In this document: positions 13,768 through 27,900 of the stretch, piece by piece | Layout: every line of letters starts with the position of its first letter | How positions within the stretch are numbered: position 1 is the stretch's first letter | Assembly (NCBI GenBank): GCA_003640385.1 | Contig: RCAB01000015.1 | Coordinates: 310,001-374,000, forward strand | Direction: 5' to 3' | Length of the DNA: 64,000 bases | From: Setaria digitata | Lineage: Eukaryota > Nematoda > Chromadorea > Rhabditida > Setariidae | Program-made: the position numbers and the translations under genes | The notes under the pieces: generated by a model | The model's input: the letters and a program-made list of their open reading frames with translations, nothing else | What the model was told of the DNA's origin: nothing | The model's database searches: none

Positions 13768-16700
13768 TTAAACTATTCGAACCAAAATACTATTTGAGAG
13801 AATTATATAGTTAAGATAATTAAAATGAACTATAGTAACTTTTGGCATTGGAGATGCTGCCTGCGGCTTTTCGGCACTATCTAAGTTTTCTTTGCTTTTA
13901 GTCTGTGCAACATACACTGCTCCGTCGTCCATTGCTCTATCGAAATACTAAAATTACATTTTTGTATTCTATTAAAATGGTCAATCCGATATGTTCATCT
14001 GATGAATGAGAATTGCTCATCCTTTTTTTGTTACTTTAAAAAAAAGCGCTAATTCCTGATCAGTTTTTTTTTTTTAAATGTGATTATGACATAAAATAAG
14101 AAAAATAAATCTTTTTTTGTGTATTGTTTTCTTATTAAGTATAGAATGAAATACCTGTTCCGGTAGCATATTCATCACGTATTTTTCTACTACATCGCGG
14201 CTTCCCGTTTGTGCTCCATATGTGTTTGCATAAATTGGTTGCATAAAAACGTACTCCGCGCGGTCGATTTCATCTTCTTTTAATGTTAAATTTTCATGCA
14301 TGCATTTAATTTTTTGAACTTCATCAGTAAATGCATAAACTGATTTAGGCTGATCTTGTACTGCTGGTATTGTTGTCTAAAAATTTGCACTTTTTTAACT
14401 TAGGTTCTTACCTTTTTCTTTCTTCAGTTCTTAAACTTTTTGGACTCTCCTCTAATATTTTAAAAGTTTTATGTAAGAGGTGTAAGTGGAAAAATGAGAT
14501 ATCAGCTATTGTTTTAGAACGAAGAGATTAAAACCTGATCGTTCTATCCAGTGTGAATGGTATTTCAGTTTCGGAAAATGTCTAAAAAGCAAATAGAATT
14601 TATAAAATAAGAATTAATTTTGATCAGGCAAAATAAAAACGAACTGTTTCAGTTTCTATCGGTTTTGTTCCATCTGAACCCTTTGTGCCAATCACTCCTT
14701 CGATTGTTGCTTGTGCTTCTCGTTGTGCATTTTGAATAACATCCGCTTCAACAGGTACTAATTTACTATCAGTTGCCATTTTTTGCTTCCGTACATATGT
14801 TTTTACTAAAGCTTTTTGTGCTTTGCGATATGATTCTAAGAGGGCATTCTGTGCTTCGTAATATTCTTGCTGGAGATTGTACTGTGCTCGTGATATTGAT
14901 GGTTTTCCAGGTGACGTTGCAGCAGGACTAATTTGTGCTGGCTAAAAGCAAAATAAGCAATTATGAATTTAGGCTGGAAGAAACTGCTAAAATTTCTGAT
15001 CAAGAATAACATTCGAGAGTAGAAGTCAATTTATAAATTTTTGAATAAAAAAGATTCTTAAAGCTTTAATTGAGAATAAGATATGGTGAGTTATTTTTTG
15101 CTGTCTTATCTTAACTTTATTAAAAAAATTGGTCAGCAACTCATTCTAGATTAGTTGGCACGTCATTCTTACAGAGAAAAGTGAAAATCATCACATCAAT
15201 TAATCATTTTTAAATTAATTGCAACTGCTGAATAGTGATAATTGTTTAATAATTTTCGAATAATCATTAATAATATTAGCAAAATCATTAATAAGATTTA
15301 GTATTCAGAAACTAATATTTAATATTACAAACATTTTCAGTATTTCTTGCAGATGGCGCCTTTTCCATTTCTCCACCATATATCTAGAATTTATTTTCTG
15401 TTTTGTCTTTGTTGTTTTTTTTCTTTTCATTTTACTCCTTTTTTAAATTTCCATCAAAAAAAAAAAAAAAAAAAAAAAAAAAAGCAAAAGAATACGACGT
15501 CGGAATTAGAAAAAATAAGTCTTGTTTTTCCCGGATTTCTATATGAATTTTTATAATGTGTAACTTGAAATTTTTTTTGTCTGGAATTGAAATATGAGAC
15601 ATCAACATACTGGTGTGTAGTCTTCGGCAACGTCTGTGGGCTGAAAGGGAAAACCATCAACTGATCAAAAAATTGATCTTCGTTGAAAAATTTCCATTTT
15701 AAAATTTTGCAGATGAAAAATATGTGAGTCAATTTCTATCAATATGGCAAGACAAAAAAAGCATTTCAAAAATATAAAAGTTCAAATTAGGCTATCAATT
15801 TCTAAGGAATTAGTGCCTGTGTTTTCTTCTTCCTTGTTCCTTTCCCCTTCTTTTGTTGTTGAGCATTTCGAGAATCGCCTGGTACTACTGTGGCGATTAT
15901 ATCTTGCCTTCTAGATGTTGCTGGTATTGGTGGGCTTCTTCCGGGTACTGTTGCCGGAATGACTGATACTGATGGTGTTGAGATTTTTGATGTTATCGAT
16001 TCTGGTCCGGCTGTTTTTCTTGCTCTGGGCTTTTTTTTCAAAACCGGCAATGGAATTTGTATTCGGTGTGTACGCGTAAAATAATATTGCTCATAATCAC
16101 GGCAAAATCCTTTGAAAGAACGAAAAGTCACAATTTTCGGATGATATTATGACTATTATAATATCGCGATTATTATATAGCATTGCAATTGTCATGCATT
16201 ACGCTTATCATATAGTATCGTAACTACTACGTGGAATCACAACTATAATACTATAGTACCACTATTACTAGGTGATGTTACGATTACCATATTACCTTCT
16301 AAAATTACAATTATTATATGTTGTCACGACTGTCGTGCAATAAATTTACTCATGTTTGTAGCATTATTTCTCTCCAAAATTAATCTTAAGAAAATTGCTA
16401 GAACTGCTTAACTAGTAATTAAATTTTGTTGAAGACATTCACATGCAGTTGCAAGAATATTCCATTTCATAGAAAGAAAAAGTTTGCGAAAGTCACGCAG
16501 AAATCTCTTCTAATACAAATATTACAACAATCCTTTTTGGTTTTATCAAATTTCTACTTACTTTTACAATTAATTGATAATAAACATCTTTTCCTTCCTT
16601 GTTTTGAAATGAGTTCTTAAATTTTCAAAGATTTGAAATTTCAACATACTTGAAACAGCTTTATCAGTAACGATTCCTTTGTTAACCAATCGTTGTACTG

Positions 16701-18492
16701 TAAGATAATGTATGTATAAATACTGTTCTTCATTTTGAACCGCACGAGAACGTTGCGATCTAACTGACCAAACGATTTCTGATACAACCGGCGTACGACA
16801 TGATAATAATGTTCTTAAAAATTACTTTTAAATTAGCACTAAAATAACTGAGAAAAGATCAATTCAAATCCTAGCAAAATTCAAAATGACAACATATCAA
16901 ACAAAATATTATCAATATGCTGTTAAATCATCAGACTTTCAATTCATGTAGTTTTCCTTCAATAATATTGATAATTATCATGATTAATAATAACTTTAGT
17001 AATAATATTTATAATTATTTCTCTAACAAAGATATCCACATATCTTTTCCCTAGATTTAAATGGAGAAATTTTCGAACTACCAAAAATTTGAAATGAAGT
17101 ATTGTTTGCCTGGAAAGTAGCTCTAAGACAACCAATGTACCAGTTCGTCCGATACCAGCTGAGCAATGTATAACTGTAGGTGTTTTACGAGCTCGGGCTG
17201 AGCTAAGTAATGTGTACGGTACTGTTAATTGATCAGGTACAAACTTATCAGGCCATGATACCCATTGATAATGAGCAAGAGGACGTCGCTCACCACGGTA
17301 TGTCAATAATAAGGCAGTACAATGCACATCCGGATCACCGGCACGTTTCTGCAACTGTTTTAATTTTTATCACAATTAAATTAAAATTAACAATTTTTCT
17401 TAAAATCTTCCCATTAAAAAAAAATTCATTTGTATACTAAAATTCCATTCCTTCACTTAGATAATTGTAGTGAACATTTACGTTAACAAACAATATGAAT
17501 GAACAATGAGAGATGAATAAATTTCTGACTGACTGAAAAATCCGTAATATTTATCTATGCCTATGAAGCAATGACCAACGTCAGATTTGTTATTATCATT
17601 ATGAGAAATGGCATTGATAATATTCATCACTATATTTCAACGTTTTAAAAAATGAGCCTCACGAGAAGGAGGAAGAGAAATAATATTCATGAACATACTT
17701 CAACTGCACGAATTGTAATACCACAAAATGTAAGTACTTGGCCCTGATTTAATGGCCAGTATTGGGCACATTTATTGCGATTTTCTTCACTTGTTCGACA
17801 AAGCATTATAATTAATTCAACATTTTCTTGCCAAACCATACGCCAGAAATCACCGCAAGTTTGATTTAACGGTCCCTGGGCATACATTATTATCATGATA
17901 TTTATGTTAACATGATACTTTCGAATACTAAGTAAATATTTCTCTTAAATATTTTATGCTTATCTTTGTGTTAATGATAATATAATATTAAGTTAATATT
18001 AATATTAATGCGGTGATAATTAAAAATATAAAGGAAATATTTATATTGAGGTTATGATTTGATAAAGCGTGACATCTGCATCAATGCGGTAACAAGTTAA
18101 TAATCGTCCTCACATTATAATAAGTTATTGTCAACTTAAAACTTCTGTTCTCTGTACTGAAATGATAATATGTTAGTAAATAAACCGATAATTAGCACAA
18201 ATGAAAAAGAAATAAAAAAGCAAGAATTCAGGAGTTGACAAATAAATAAATACCTGCGTACAAATGAACGGATAATCAAGAAGTTCATGGGTGATCCAAT
18301 TCGCATGTATGAAATCACCCTGACAATCTGGCCATGGCTTAAGAAGTACACGACTTTGATCCAAGCACATAATATCTAGAAAATAAATGATTTAAGAAAA
18401 ATTTTGTTCAGTTATTAAAACAATGTGTGATTACTATTCTTATTAACCAGCTAATTGTCTATATCGTTTATTATCGTTATTTATTTATTTGT

Positions 18493-18531
<39 letters not shown>

Positions 18532-19260
18532 CTTATTATTGCCACCACACCATAATCAATTACTCATATTTGCTGCTATATATATCAGTAGTAATTTTTC
18601 CTCAAATTAATATGAGTGGTAATTAAATTTGTTGTTAAGATAGAATGTAAGAAATAAGAAAGATGATTATGTGACAAATAGCCTGCTGCAGATGAAACTG
18701 TTGCAGTTATCATGTATCCTAATTAATAAATCAGTTATTGAACATGTGGCACAGTTAATTAGCTCATTCACTGGGTATGTTGTAATTAAATAGTCCAATT
18801 ATTTCTATAAAATGATTAAAATTCTTCATCTTTTTCCATTCATTAGAGAATCTACTCTTTTTGAATTATTGCATTCATTTTATATACATATTTAATTCCT
18901 CGCACTGCACTTAATGATGCTATGTAAATTTTAATAAAATAAATTTAATCAAATTTATAAATCACCATTATAGCGACATTTCGACCGATTTAATTTGTGT
19001 GCGTTGAAAGTTAATTTAGACGGATGTGGCCCACGTGCTTGTAATTTCCAGAAATTATTTCGTAATCCTTCAAGACCCAATGAATTTGTTTGTTCAGCAA
19101 ATGCTTTCATTACTGCTACAACGGTTTCTGCTTTTGGTGTATCTTTCATAACACTCAAACCATAGTCACTTGTATGCTTCGTGACTCCTTGTCTCCTAAA
19201 TTCAATAATTTGAAACTTTTTTAAATTATCAAATATTTCGTTTCTTTGGTCAACTTTCAT
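13768..19260 (-). CDS. Cytoplasmic protein tyrosine phosphatase with proline/coiled-coil tail
   Basis: Classical tyrosine-specific phosphatase. Exons in transcript order: 19260-18966, 18375-18254, 17875-17699, 17348-17110, 16813-16650, 16109-15889, 15640-15611, 14941-14645, 14376-14155, 13947-13768. Phases close and give about 648 residues. The catalytic domain has a substrate loop (KCRY), HANW, the WPD loop (about residues 230-232), the P-loop HCSAGIGRTG (Cys about 260, Arg about 266) and the Q-loop region RAVQNEEQYLYIH (Gln about 304). All catalytic residues are present, so it should be active. After the domain come a basic Pro/Ser/Thr-rich segment and a Gln/Ala-rich, probably coiled-coil region. 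No signal peptide or membrane segment is visible. Intron 4 (17109-16814) uses a GC donor. Exon 6 can instead read through to a stop at 15802-15804. The N-terminus is uncertain: a TTTAG acceptor near 19197 could bring in further upstream exons. Confidence 0.88.
16140..16332. repeat. Degenerate minisatellite, about 20-bp period
   Basis: In the PTP intron 16649-16110, blocks resembling ATAGTATCGTAACTACTACG recur about every 15-26 bp with substitutions and small length changes. Repeated cores include ATAGCATTGCAATT, ATAGTATCGTAACT and ATAGTACCACTATT. It looks like an old, diverged tandem array and carries no ORF. Confidence 0.55.
18475..18536. repeat. (TTTA)n microsatellite
   Basis: About 15 near-perfect ATTT/TTTA units with one G substitution, inside the first PTP intron (18965-18376). 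Confidence 0.95.
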
Positions 19261-21989
19261 TTCTTTTCATTTATGAACTTATCAATTATTTTTAATACAA
19301 TTTCATCTATTTCATGAGTATGTTATCATCATATTATGTGTCATAAAATTTTTGTTAAGTTGCGTAATTCTAGAGCCGGATATTCCAGCTGTAGGTGTGG
19401 TCATTATGTGCCATAAGATTTTTTTCCTCTTGATAAGTTGTAAAATTGGAATTATACGTTCGTCGAATAGCACCTAACAAACAAACACTCTCTAGTATTT
19501 CTTTCTCCAGGGAACAACCATTAAGAGGCATCTTTCACTAAGGAATCATTTCATGGTACTACAGAAGGAATGTAAAAATAACCGCACATTTCCCGTATTT
19601 TTACTTTTTGCGCTTTTCATTATCGTTACTTTTACTTCTTCCTCACTAACCACCGTTTCTTAATTAATCAAAGAACAGAATGTAGAAACATTGACGAATT
19701 TTCGGAATTCGGTAGTAAATTACTGAAGTTAAATCCATATCGGTTAATTTGCTGACCAGTTCCCAAGTTCTTTTGTCCTTTCTTACTACGCATATCATAA
19801 TCCTACATTTGTTACTGTTTGAAAGTCACAATTCAATTAATGTCTTTTCATTCACTTTTTGTAAATAGGATTAGAGATATATTGTCGTTATTTGTTTCTG
19901 CGTAAGTAATTTTTATCTTTGATAACAGTAACTTTTCTCCTTCAATTTTAACAAAATTTCATCTTTCTCTTTTTCTCTTCTGGAAGAAAAAAAACCAATA
20001 TCTGCCAATAAAAAAAGAGATATTGATGTGAAGCTCTATCATACTTATGTTGATGATATATTCAAATAAAATTTTAGAGAACAAATACGATTTATGTAAG
20101 TTTGCAAGCTCATTATCTTTTCCACATGTCCAGATTTAAGCTTATCACACTGCCATACATAAAACACTTACTACCAAAATTTCATTTAAAATGCAACTTA
20201 AAACATAATAAAATCTTGCATACGGTACTTTTTCTTCGACATTCTTATCACAACAATGAATTAACCAAGCGCACAATTACAATTACAATAGTAAACTGAT
20301 TGATTTCCTATCAATTTGCACTTTAAATGGTTCATCCCAAAATATTGTAAATAAATCAATAATATCACTGAGTATATCGATTAACTATGTATCAGCACTG
20401 TTACCTTCGACTAGTACCATGATAAAACTTATAAAATCAATCCAGGGGACGAAACAGCCTGAGAAAAAATTTCGACTGATATAACTTACACTGGGATGAA
20501 CATTATTTATAGATCTAAGGGATTCTGATAAAATATCATTTAACATTTAATTTCTTATTTATTAATATGGCTTTCCAAAATTACCTTATTATAGTGCAAC
20601 TTTCCTTCCCTATACGAATGTCTTCGGACAACTTAGATGAATGGGTAATCTAATAATGCGATAGTTAACCCTGTAATTTTGAAGTAGTTTACGATAATCA
20701 ATGATAAATTAGAAATTTTTTACAAAATAAAATGAAATTTCCCTTTTTTTTTCGGAATTTCTCATATCAATAAAAAACACACATTTCTCGCCGTCGCTAC
20801 TCCTCATCCAGATAACACTTTTGGCAGTCTAACAATCTATTCTAAACCATAAAAAACCAATACGCATGACTTCTATATACTTTTAAAATTTACAATTACA
20901 TTAAAAAAAAAGGTTATTAACTTAACACCAAGTGGGAATCACAAAACCTGCATATACCCCATCTGAGCAGCCGGAAAACAAAAACTATTAAAGAATCCTT
21001 AATGAGCGCACAAAAACATTAATATTAAAATGGATTTTGTTTAGGAAAAAAAAATATGGTAAGTATGTTTAATGATTCAAATAATAATTTGAGGATCAAT
21101 CTTTTATGCTGGAATAAAAAACCAATCTTTTTTTTATGGTCATAACAAAGTCAATCTCTTTTTTACCATATAAGCATAACGAAATGTACAAAAAAAAGAA
21201 AAAAAATTGAAAAAGAAATGGCTTTTCAAACTGAATTTATTAAAGGGAAAAATATACCAGCATGTTTGTATTTGGAATTAAAATTACATTTACTAAACCC
21301 ATTATTTTCGGACAAAAACCAAACAAAAAGTTAAGTCGACAGAGGGAAAGTATCACTTTTTCAAAAAACTAAAGAAAATAGCAAAGGAACGATTGAAAAA
21401 AATGTTGTTCAAGCAGCAATTTTAAATTTTTTTTTTGTTGTTTGAACGAAATATGCAAACTCTAATTTGATTAATCTGAAATTCTTGTGAAACTCCGGAT
21501 TCATTAAAAGCAGAAGCTAATAACACTCAACAACTCACTTAACACAGAATTTTATCCATTTTCTGCTTTTTCTTGAGGTGATTGTAAAAAAGTTCCGCAG
21601 AATATAAAAAATTGTAATATAAGAATCAAATGAAAGAAAAAAATAAAATGAAACATGATTATTAATAAATACCATGTGGAGCTATGTTGCTAAAGAAATG
21701 AAAGAAGGCAAAAGCTACGAAGAAAACAAAACAAATATCACAAAAATTGGGGCAAATAAAATATGTTTTGGAATGATAATATAGTGGCAATACATTTCCG
21801 TTAAAAAAGTTATTTTACAGAATTGAGCTACGTTTCGATTAAAAACTAACTGTGTTATGAAGTATTATGGAGGAAAAATAAACATAAAATGTCAGACAGA
21901 AAAAATGATTTTCTCTGATTGCTGTTAAGTACCTTGAACCAAAGGTAACAATATAATTTAAAAAAAAAGATTTATGGGGACACAGCATT
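19261..21989. other. Intergenic: formin 3' UTR and PTP upstream region
   Basis: 2.7 kb, AT-rich, with many short A and T runs. It probably holds the formin 3' UTR at its upper end and the PTP promoter, or unrecognised 5' exons, at its lower end. I could not support any exon or RNA gene. The short ORFs here have no coding character. Confidence 0.45.
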
Positions 21990-24900
21990 TTAGACTACTT
22001 CTTGCTTTTCGGATGCTCGATTTGATTTCGGTCCAACTGGAGGCGGATATGTATTTTTCTTATTATTCAGTGCAAGCGATGAGCTGTAACGTTTTGTATT
22101 TTGCGCACCATCAAATGTTACATAAGCCCCTTCTTTCAAGCCTGAAATAAAACAAATTATTATTATAAATCTTTTGCATGAATTTGAACAACAGCGTCAT
22201 GAGAGTGACTCAGTGGAAAACATCAGCCGTAAAGTTGAACTAAATGAAAAGGAATGTTAAGTTAATATACGTTATATAATATGCATATATGCAGCAGTGC
22301 AACAGTTGCTATCTTTTTTTTAAAACTAATGATAATTGAAATAAACTTACCATTCATAATTCTTTCAAAATCACCATCATCAATTTGACTGGAATCTACT
22401 TTAGGTTTCCTGGTCTTCAGAACTGCCTCACAATTAGCATCAGTCATTACCATTCTTTGTACCAGCTCATCAATTACATTTTCTGTCAACTCATCCTTTG
22501 TTACCCGTCGTCTTACAGCAACCCGCTGTCGCTTCATTTGCTCTCCTTGGGAACGCTAAAATAATTAGATTGTTAGAATCAAAGGAATATGAAAATCATC
22601 AATTTTCAGTAAAATTATCTAGAATTTGATGCAGAAAATAAAAATATAAAACATTTCATTCCCTTGTCAAACCCCTAAACAGATATATTTAATCTTCACC
22701 TGCGCTGCAGCATTACGCGCTTCATTTTCAGCAACTGCTTGCTGGAACCGTTTAGCAAATGTTAACAATCGAGAAAAAAATGCATGCGGTTGTTGATTCC
22801 GAGATGATTCACCATAAAATTCTACACATGCAGTAAAAGCTTCCTAAAAAATTACAAAACGTACCGATAAACGTTCACCATTCCACTAAAAACGAATCCT
22901 ATTTACTATGATTTACTTTACCCTTCCCTCTTGTCTTTACAGGAAATTACCAAAGTCATAAATTGCATTATCATGGAGTGAAATCAAGAAGGAATAATGA
23001 TCACAAATGAAAAATTGGAAGCAGATTATAAGCAAATTAAACGTTGAACTTACAGCAGCTGTTTTGCATTGTGATTGCAAAACTGAAATTCGTTTTTCGC
23101 ACTTATCCAGAAATTCGAGTAATGTTGGTGGACAATCACCACCCTTTAATTCTCGTTCCTTTTTAGCTGAAGCAAAATTCGCTTCTAGTTCTCGCATATC
23201 GGTTAAAACAGCTTCCCACATTACTGAAAAAGCTCAGGAACCATTGAATTGGAGTGAAAACTTCTGAAAGAGTAAAATGTTAGAAAAGAACAGATACAAT
23301 CTGCAACAACAAACTAATTCCTACTCACTGAAGTTCAAATATTGAAAATTACTCGGATAAACGTACTAGTAATTAGTGAAAGTAACTACTAACTAGTGCT
23401 AGCTTTATCAGCAAATTTCAACTGATCTGCAAAATCCAACAATCCTGGGAAACTTCGCGAAACTGTCTCGGCGATAACATGCAGCAGTGAAAGTGATCGT
23501 TCCACTGAACTTTTCAAACCATAAAGCTAAAATGAAAAAAGAAATGATAAAATGCAGTCACACAAAAAAGGAAACAGATTTTCCTAATTAAATGAAATTA
23601 AAGTCGTCCTTAGGGGAGCGAAAAAACGTTTTCCATCCTTTAAATTTTTTAAAATTATACTAATAAAATGAAACAAACCGTATCTAAACTAGACAATTTG
23701 AAACCATAGACACCTCCCTTTCGCCCACTGTTCATATAATTCCCATATGCAAGTAAAACTTCCAAAAGGCGATGGAATTTTGTTGCTTCTCGAACACATT
23801 TTGAAGCTGCCGTTAAATTAACGAATTGCTATAAAAAGATAAAATAAGAAATCTTCAGCTTCCCAAAAAAAAAGTAGCGGATAAAACTGTGATAAAAATA
23901 TGCAAACATTTATTTAAATTGAAATTAAAACCAGCAAGTAATGAATCCAGAAACTCTAACATAATTGAATTGAAAATAACAGCTTTACCGGTTCCAACAG
24001 ATCGGCACTTTCATCGAAAGTTGCCATAAATGACATGATTTTTATTTTATGTTCAAATCGTTCAATTTTAACGAGTTGAGCAAGAAACTGATCTTCATCA
24101 GAGAGGTCCGAAAAATTTTTATGCTCCAATTCATACTGTTTGAATTTTACTATTTCTCTAAAAAAAAAAGATTTTCGAAAATTTTCACTCTAATAACTTT
24201 CTAAGTTTATTGCTATACTTAGTAATTCATAAGCGTAAACGTCTTGAAATTTCAATCTCATATTCCCCTAACACTAAAACTTGCGAAAACAATTACATTC
24301 AGTAAAAATAAAATACTTACTCATGTGTAGGGGCTATCTTTATTAAAATGTCGACACTTTCCGGAATAAGAGCTTTTAAATCCATTCGATGCACAGCGGA
24401 CATAATCACAGGCGCGCTCAATGCTAATTTTCGGCAAGTTATTGCTAAATAACGATGCTATTGATAAAAAGTGTATACTTCTATGCTGCAGCAACATTTC
24501 CAAAACAATTTTTCATTATTTTGGTAAGAGATCCTTCCATTAAAACTTAACCCAAACAAAGACTAAGAACTACTCCGATATCCATTCTTTACTGTAATTA
24601 AATCATAATTTCATATATACATGAACAAGAAAAGCATTGAACTGAAAGTGACCAATATTTTGTAGACGTTTCGTGTCCAAAATAGTATTCTTCTTTGTTG
24701 AACCACCACTACTTACACCAATACCATTTGGAGAATGCTGTCGCGGAGGGCGTGATTCTGTCGTATCGGGACGTTTAGCAACTCCAATTTTGAATAAATC
24801 TTCCAAAGTTGTGAAATCGATTTTCTACCGCAAAGCAAAGTTTACTCGATAAAACTCCAAAGTTACAAGAAGTGATAATCAAATAACGGAAGTTCATCAA

Positions 24901-27900
24901 ATTTTGTTAAGCTGAACTCAAAATGTAGTTTACGATAATACAATAATCAAGCCACAAAACCAAAACCAACTGGAACAACTTTTTCCTTGATAAAAAACAT
25001 AATTTCGAGGCTCAACAACTCACATCCATTATCTTCTCATCATCGAGATTGTTAAATACTGTGTCCTTAACTTGATTGGGTTTCAGAGGACACCAGTTTA
25101 AGAGCGGCAGTTTATTCCTGAATGCAAGTTTTTCTCTAAATTGCGAAAAGATTTGCCGTATCTCTTCTGTAGTCAAGTTTAACTCATAACAACCAAGTAG
25201 TATAATCAAACTTCTTCTGACAAATAAAAAATTTGCAAAGCAATCTTTAATACCAATATGGAAGTAAGAGAGAAAAAAAAAAGGAAAACGACACAGAAAT
25301 CCTTTTTATTCTAAGTTAAAAAATACATAACTTGAAATTTATATGAAAAGTTAAGATTTACCTGGTATTATAAATTTTCTTAATGGTCATAACGTCGCTG
25401 GCAGGAGGAGAAAGTTTTGAGGTTATCTGCGAAGATCTGACCGAATTTAGTAGTGGAGGTGGTGGTGGTGGTGGTAATTTCTCGATTGCATTGCTTATCT
25501 GAGGCGGTGGAGGAGGTGGTGGTATGTAGTTTGATGCTGCTGATTTCGTAGACTCTCCTCCTCCTTGATGAGGCCCTGGAGGCGGTGGTGGCGGACTTGG
25601 CGAATTTGGCTTAGTCGTCGGTTCTTTTTTCGCTTCAATTAATCCAGCTGAAAATGAATGACATAAATTCTTGTATGAACAAATAATGGTACTAGGGAGG
25701 GTGTTAAATAAAAATTGTAATAGGTCTGGAACTTTTTATGCAGTGTGAATACGTAGAAATATGAAGCGTATAGGATAAAATGATGTGAAAAAAAATTTCA
25801 AAATTCCTTCATAATCAATGTAAATTTCATTCTGGCCTTTAAGATATCCTAGAAATAAATTTACTAGATTACATGTAGACAGACTTTGCTTTTGGAAGCC
25901 AGGTACACAAAAAAGAGTGAACTCAAAGAGCTTCTAGACTTTTATACCCACAAAATACTTCATACCTTTCATGTTCGCTTGCATTCGTTCAAGTTCCTGT
26001 ATTCTGGATTCTAATTTCGCTTGCTGTTCACGATTGGCTTTATCTTTTTCATTTAATGTTCGTCTCATTGTACTTAACGTGGAGTCATGTTCTTTGAGAA
26101 GTTTTTCCTTTTCCGCATTTAATTCTTTTAACCGACGGTCAAGCTGCGCCAAACGAGCTATATAATCGGCTTCAACTAATTGCAATCTTTCTTTAATCTG
26201 TAATAAATTTCTTTATCTTAGCAGAAAAAANTTTTTTTTTATCTTAGCAGAAAAAAAAGGGCGGGAAATATTTTTCAACCCATCAAATTTACGGGATATT
26301 GGAAATTTTTATAAAGAAGTGGAACTTCCAGAAATTTAATGATTTGTTTCTTGAACAAAAAGAATAAATTAAAATGCGCAAGTTTAAAAATGCCTCGTAA
26401 TAATTTGAAAAGAAAAAAAAGATGAAAAACAGTTGAAAACATAACCTTTGATAACTCATCAGTGAGGCGACTGTTCTCCGCTTCCAGTTCAACTTTTTTA
26501 TCTGTTTCGTCCAAAAGAAAATGCACATCAATTTTGTTATCTAAATATGCATTTATGTGCGTGTGTAACTGCTCACATTCTGTATTCCGCAGTACCTGGA
26601 ATGGACATCATCGCAAGACAGTTTTAATTTATCTGCTAATGAAAATTTAGTAACATTTTTCAGTGAAGAAACGTTAAAACGAATATACTTTCTTTGTGAT
26701 GAGCAGATACTCCGCATTTCGTCAAAAAATTTATATTAAATATAGTGTAACTTCTGATATTTTAAATGTGCTGATAAATCGAAAGTAAAAACAACTGCTG
26801 TCGACGATATCAGGTTAAAAATACCTCTAAATAATCATCAAGACCAAGAAGAGTAAGTTCATACTGCAAATAACTGCGATAGTTCATGCTTTCAGTGGAA
26901 TGCACTACAATGTTGAAAAACTGCATACAAGATGTCATGAAATCAACATTGAATTCTGGTGGTTTTACAAAATATGAAAACAGCAATTGAAATCGATAGG
27001 TTTCTTTGTATTCCTGCAAAAAAGTCCTGAAAATGATTATTCCAACACTTTTTCCCTCAAATTATTTCAAAGAGAAACTTCATACTTTACAGTGTCACTA
27101 AAATGGCGTATCAACTTACAGTTGAAACATGAGCAGTCAGAAAATCTATGGTAGTACGTGAGTGATATTTAACATATTCAGAATGAACTCTTAACAATGA
27201 TTTCATTGCTCGTATTTATAAATTATTAAATGTATAAGCAAGATTTTGTAACCCTAAATATATTATTTTTTTATTTTTCACCTAAAATCATCCATGGTTA
27301 TTGAATGACTGGTATTTCAAACATCAGACAGAAAACCTAACATCTCTAAGGAACGAAATTATATAGATAAGATAAGATTACTTGAACCTTTCGAAGCAGA
27401 AGTAACATACCGATCGGAAGCGATTAAACGCACTGATTATCAAATCATGTCCACCGTTAACAAGACATATTGCTGCAAGTAATTCTAATGCCAGAGCTTT
27501 TGTCCTGAAATAAAGAAATTCAGTACTAATCACAAATAAAGAAGGAAATTAAAGCAATTCAAAGCTCTGGAAACTTATACCAATTTCTGGAACATTTACA
27601 TCGAAAAGCAGATAGTTTTCAAAAAAAAACATTAATTTTACTAGTAAATACTTCGCAAAATTTCTAAAATGCAAACCGTAAGCTTTGATGGAGAATACTT
27701 CGAGCTATGCAATAAATTGCTTGTGGATTACTGAACACCATGTTAAACCCGTACTGCAATGATAATTTGTCATACACATAAAAATCCCTTTTGGCTTCAT
27801 GTCTTGCAAAAAGTTTTTTCAGTATTCAAAGAAGAAAAATAAGGAAGCCTAATAATTTCAAAAAAGGAAATTATGAAGACGTGAAAACAAATGTTCAGCT

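Noticed and set aside
14535..14581. 47-nt candidate microexon in the PTP tail
   Set aside because: It has splice-like borders, but its length breaks the frame between the flanking phase-0 exons; skipping it keeps the frame.
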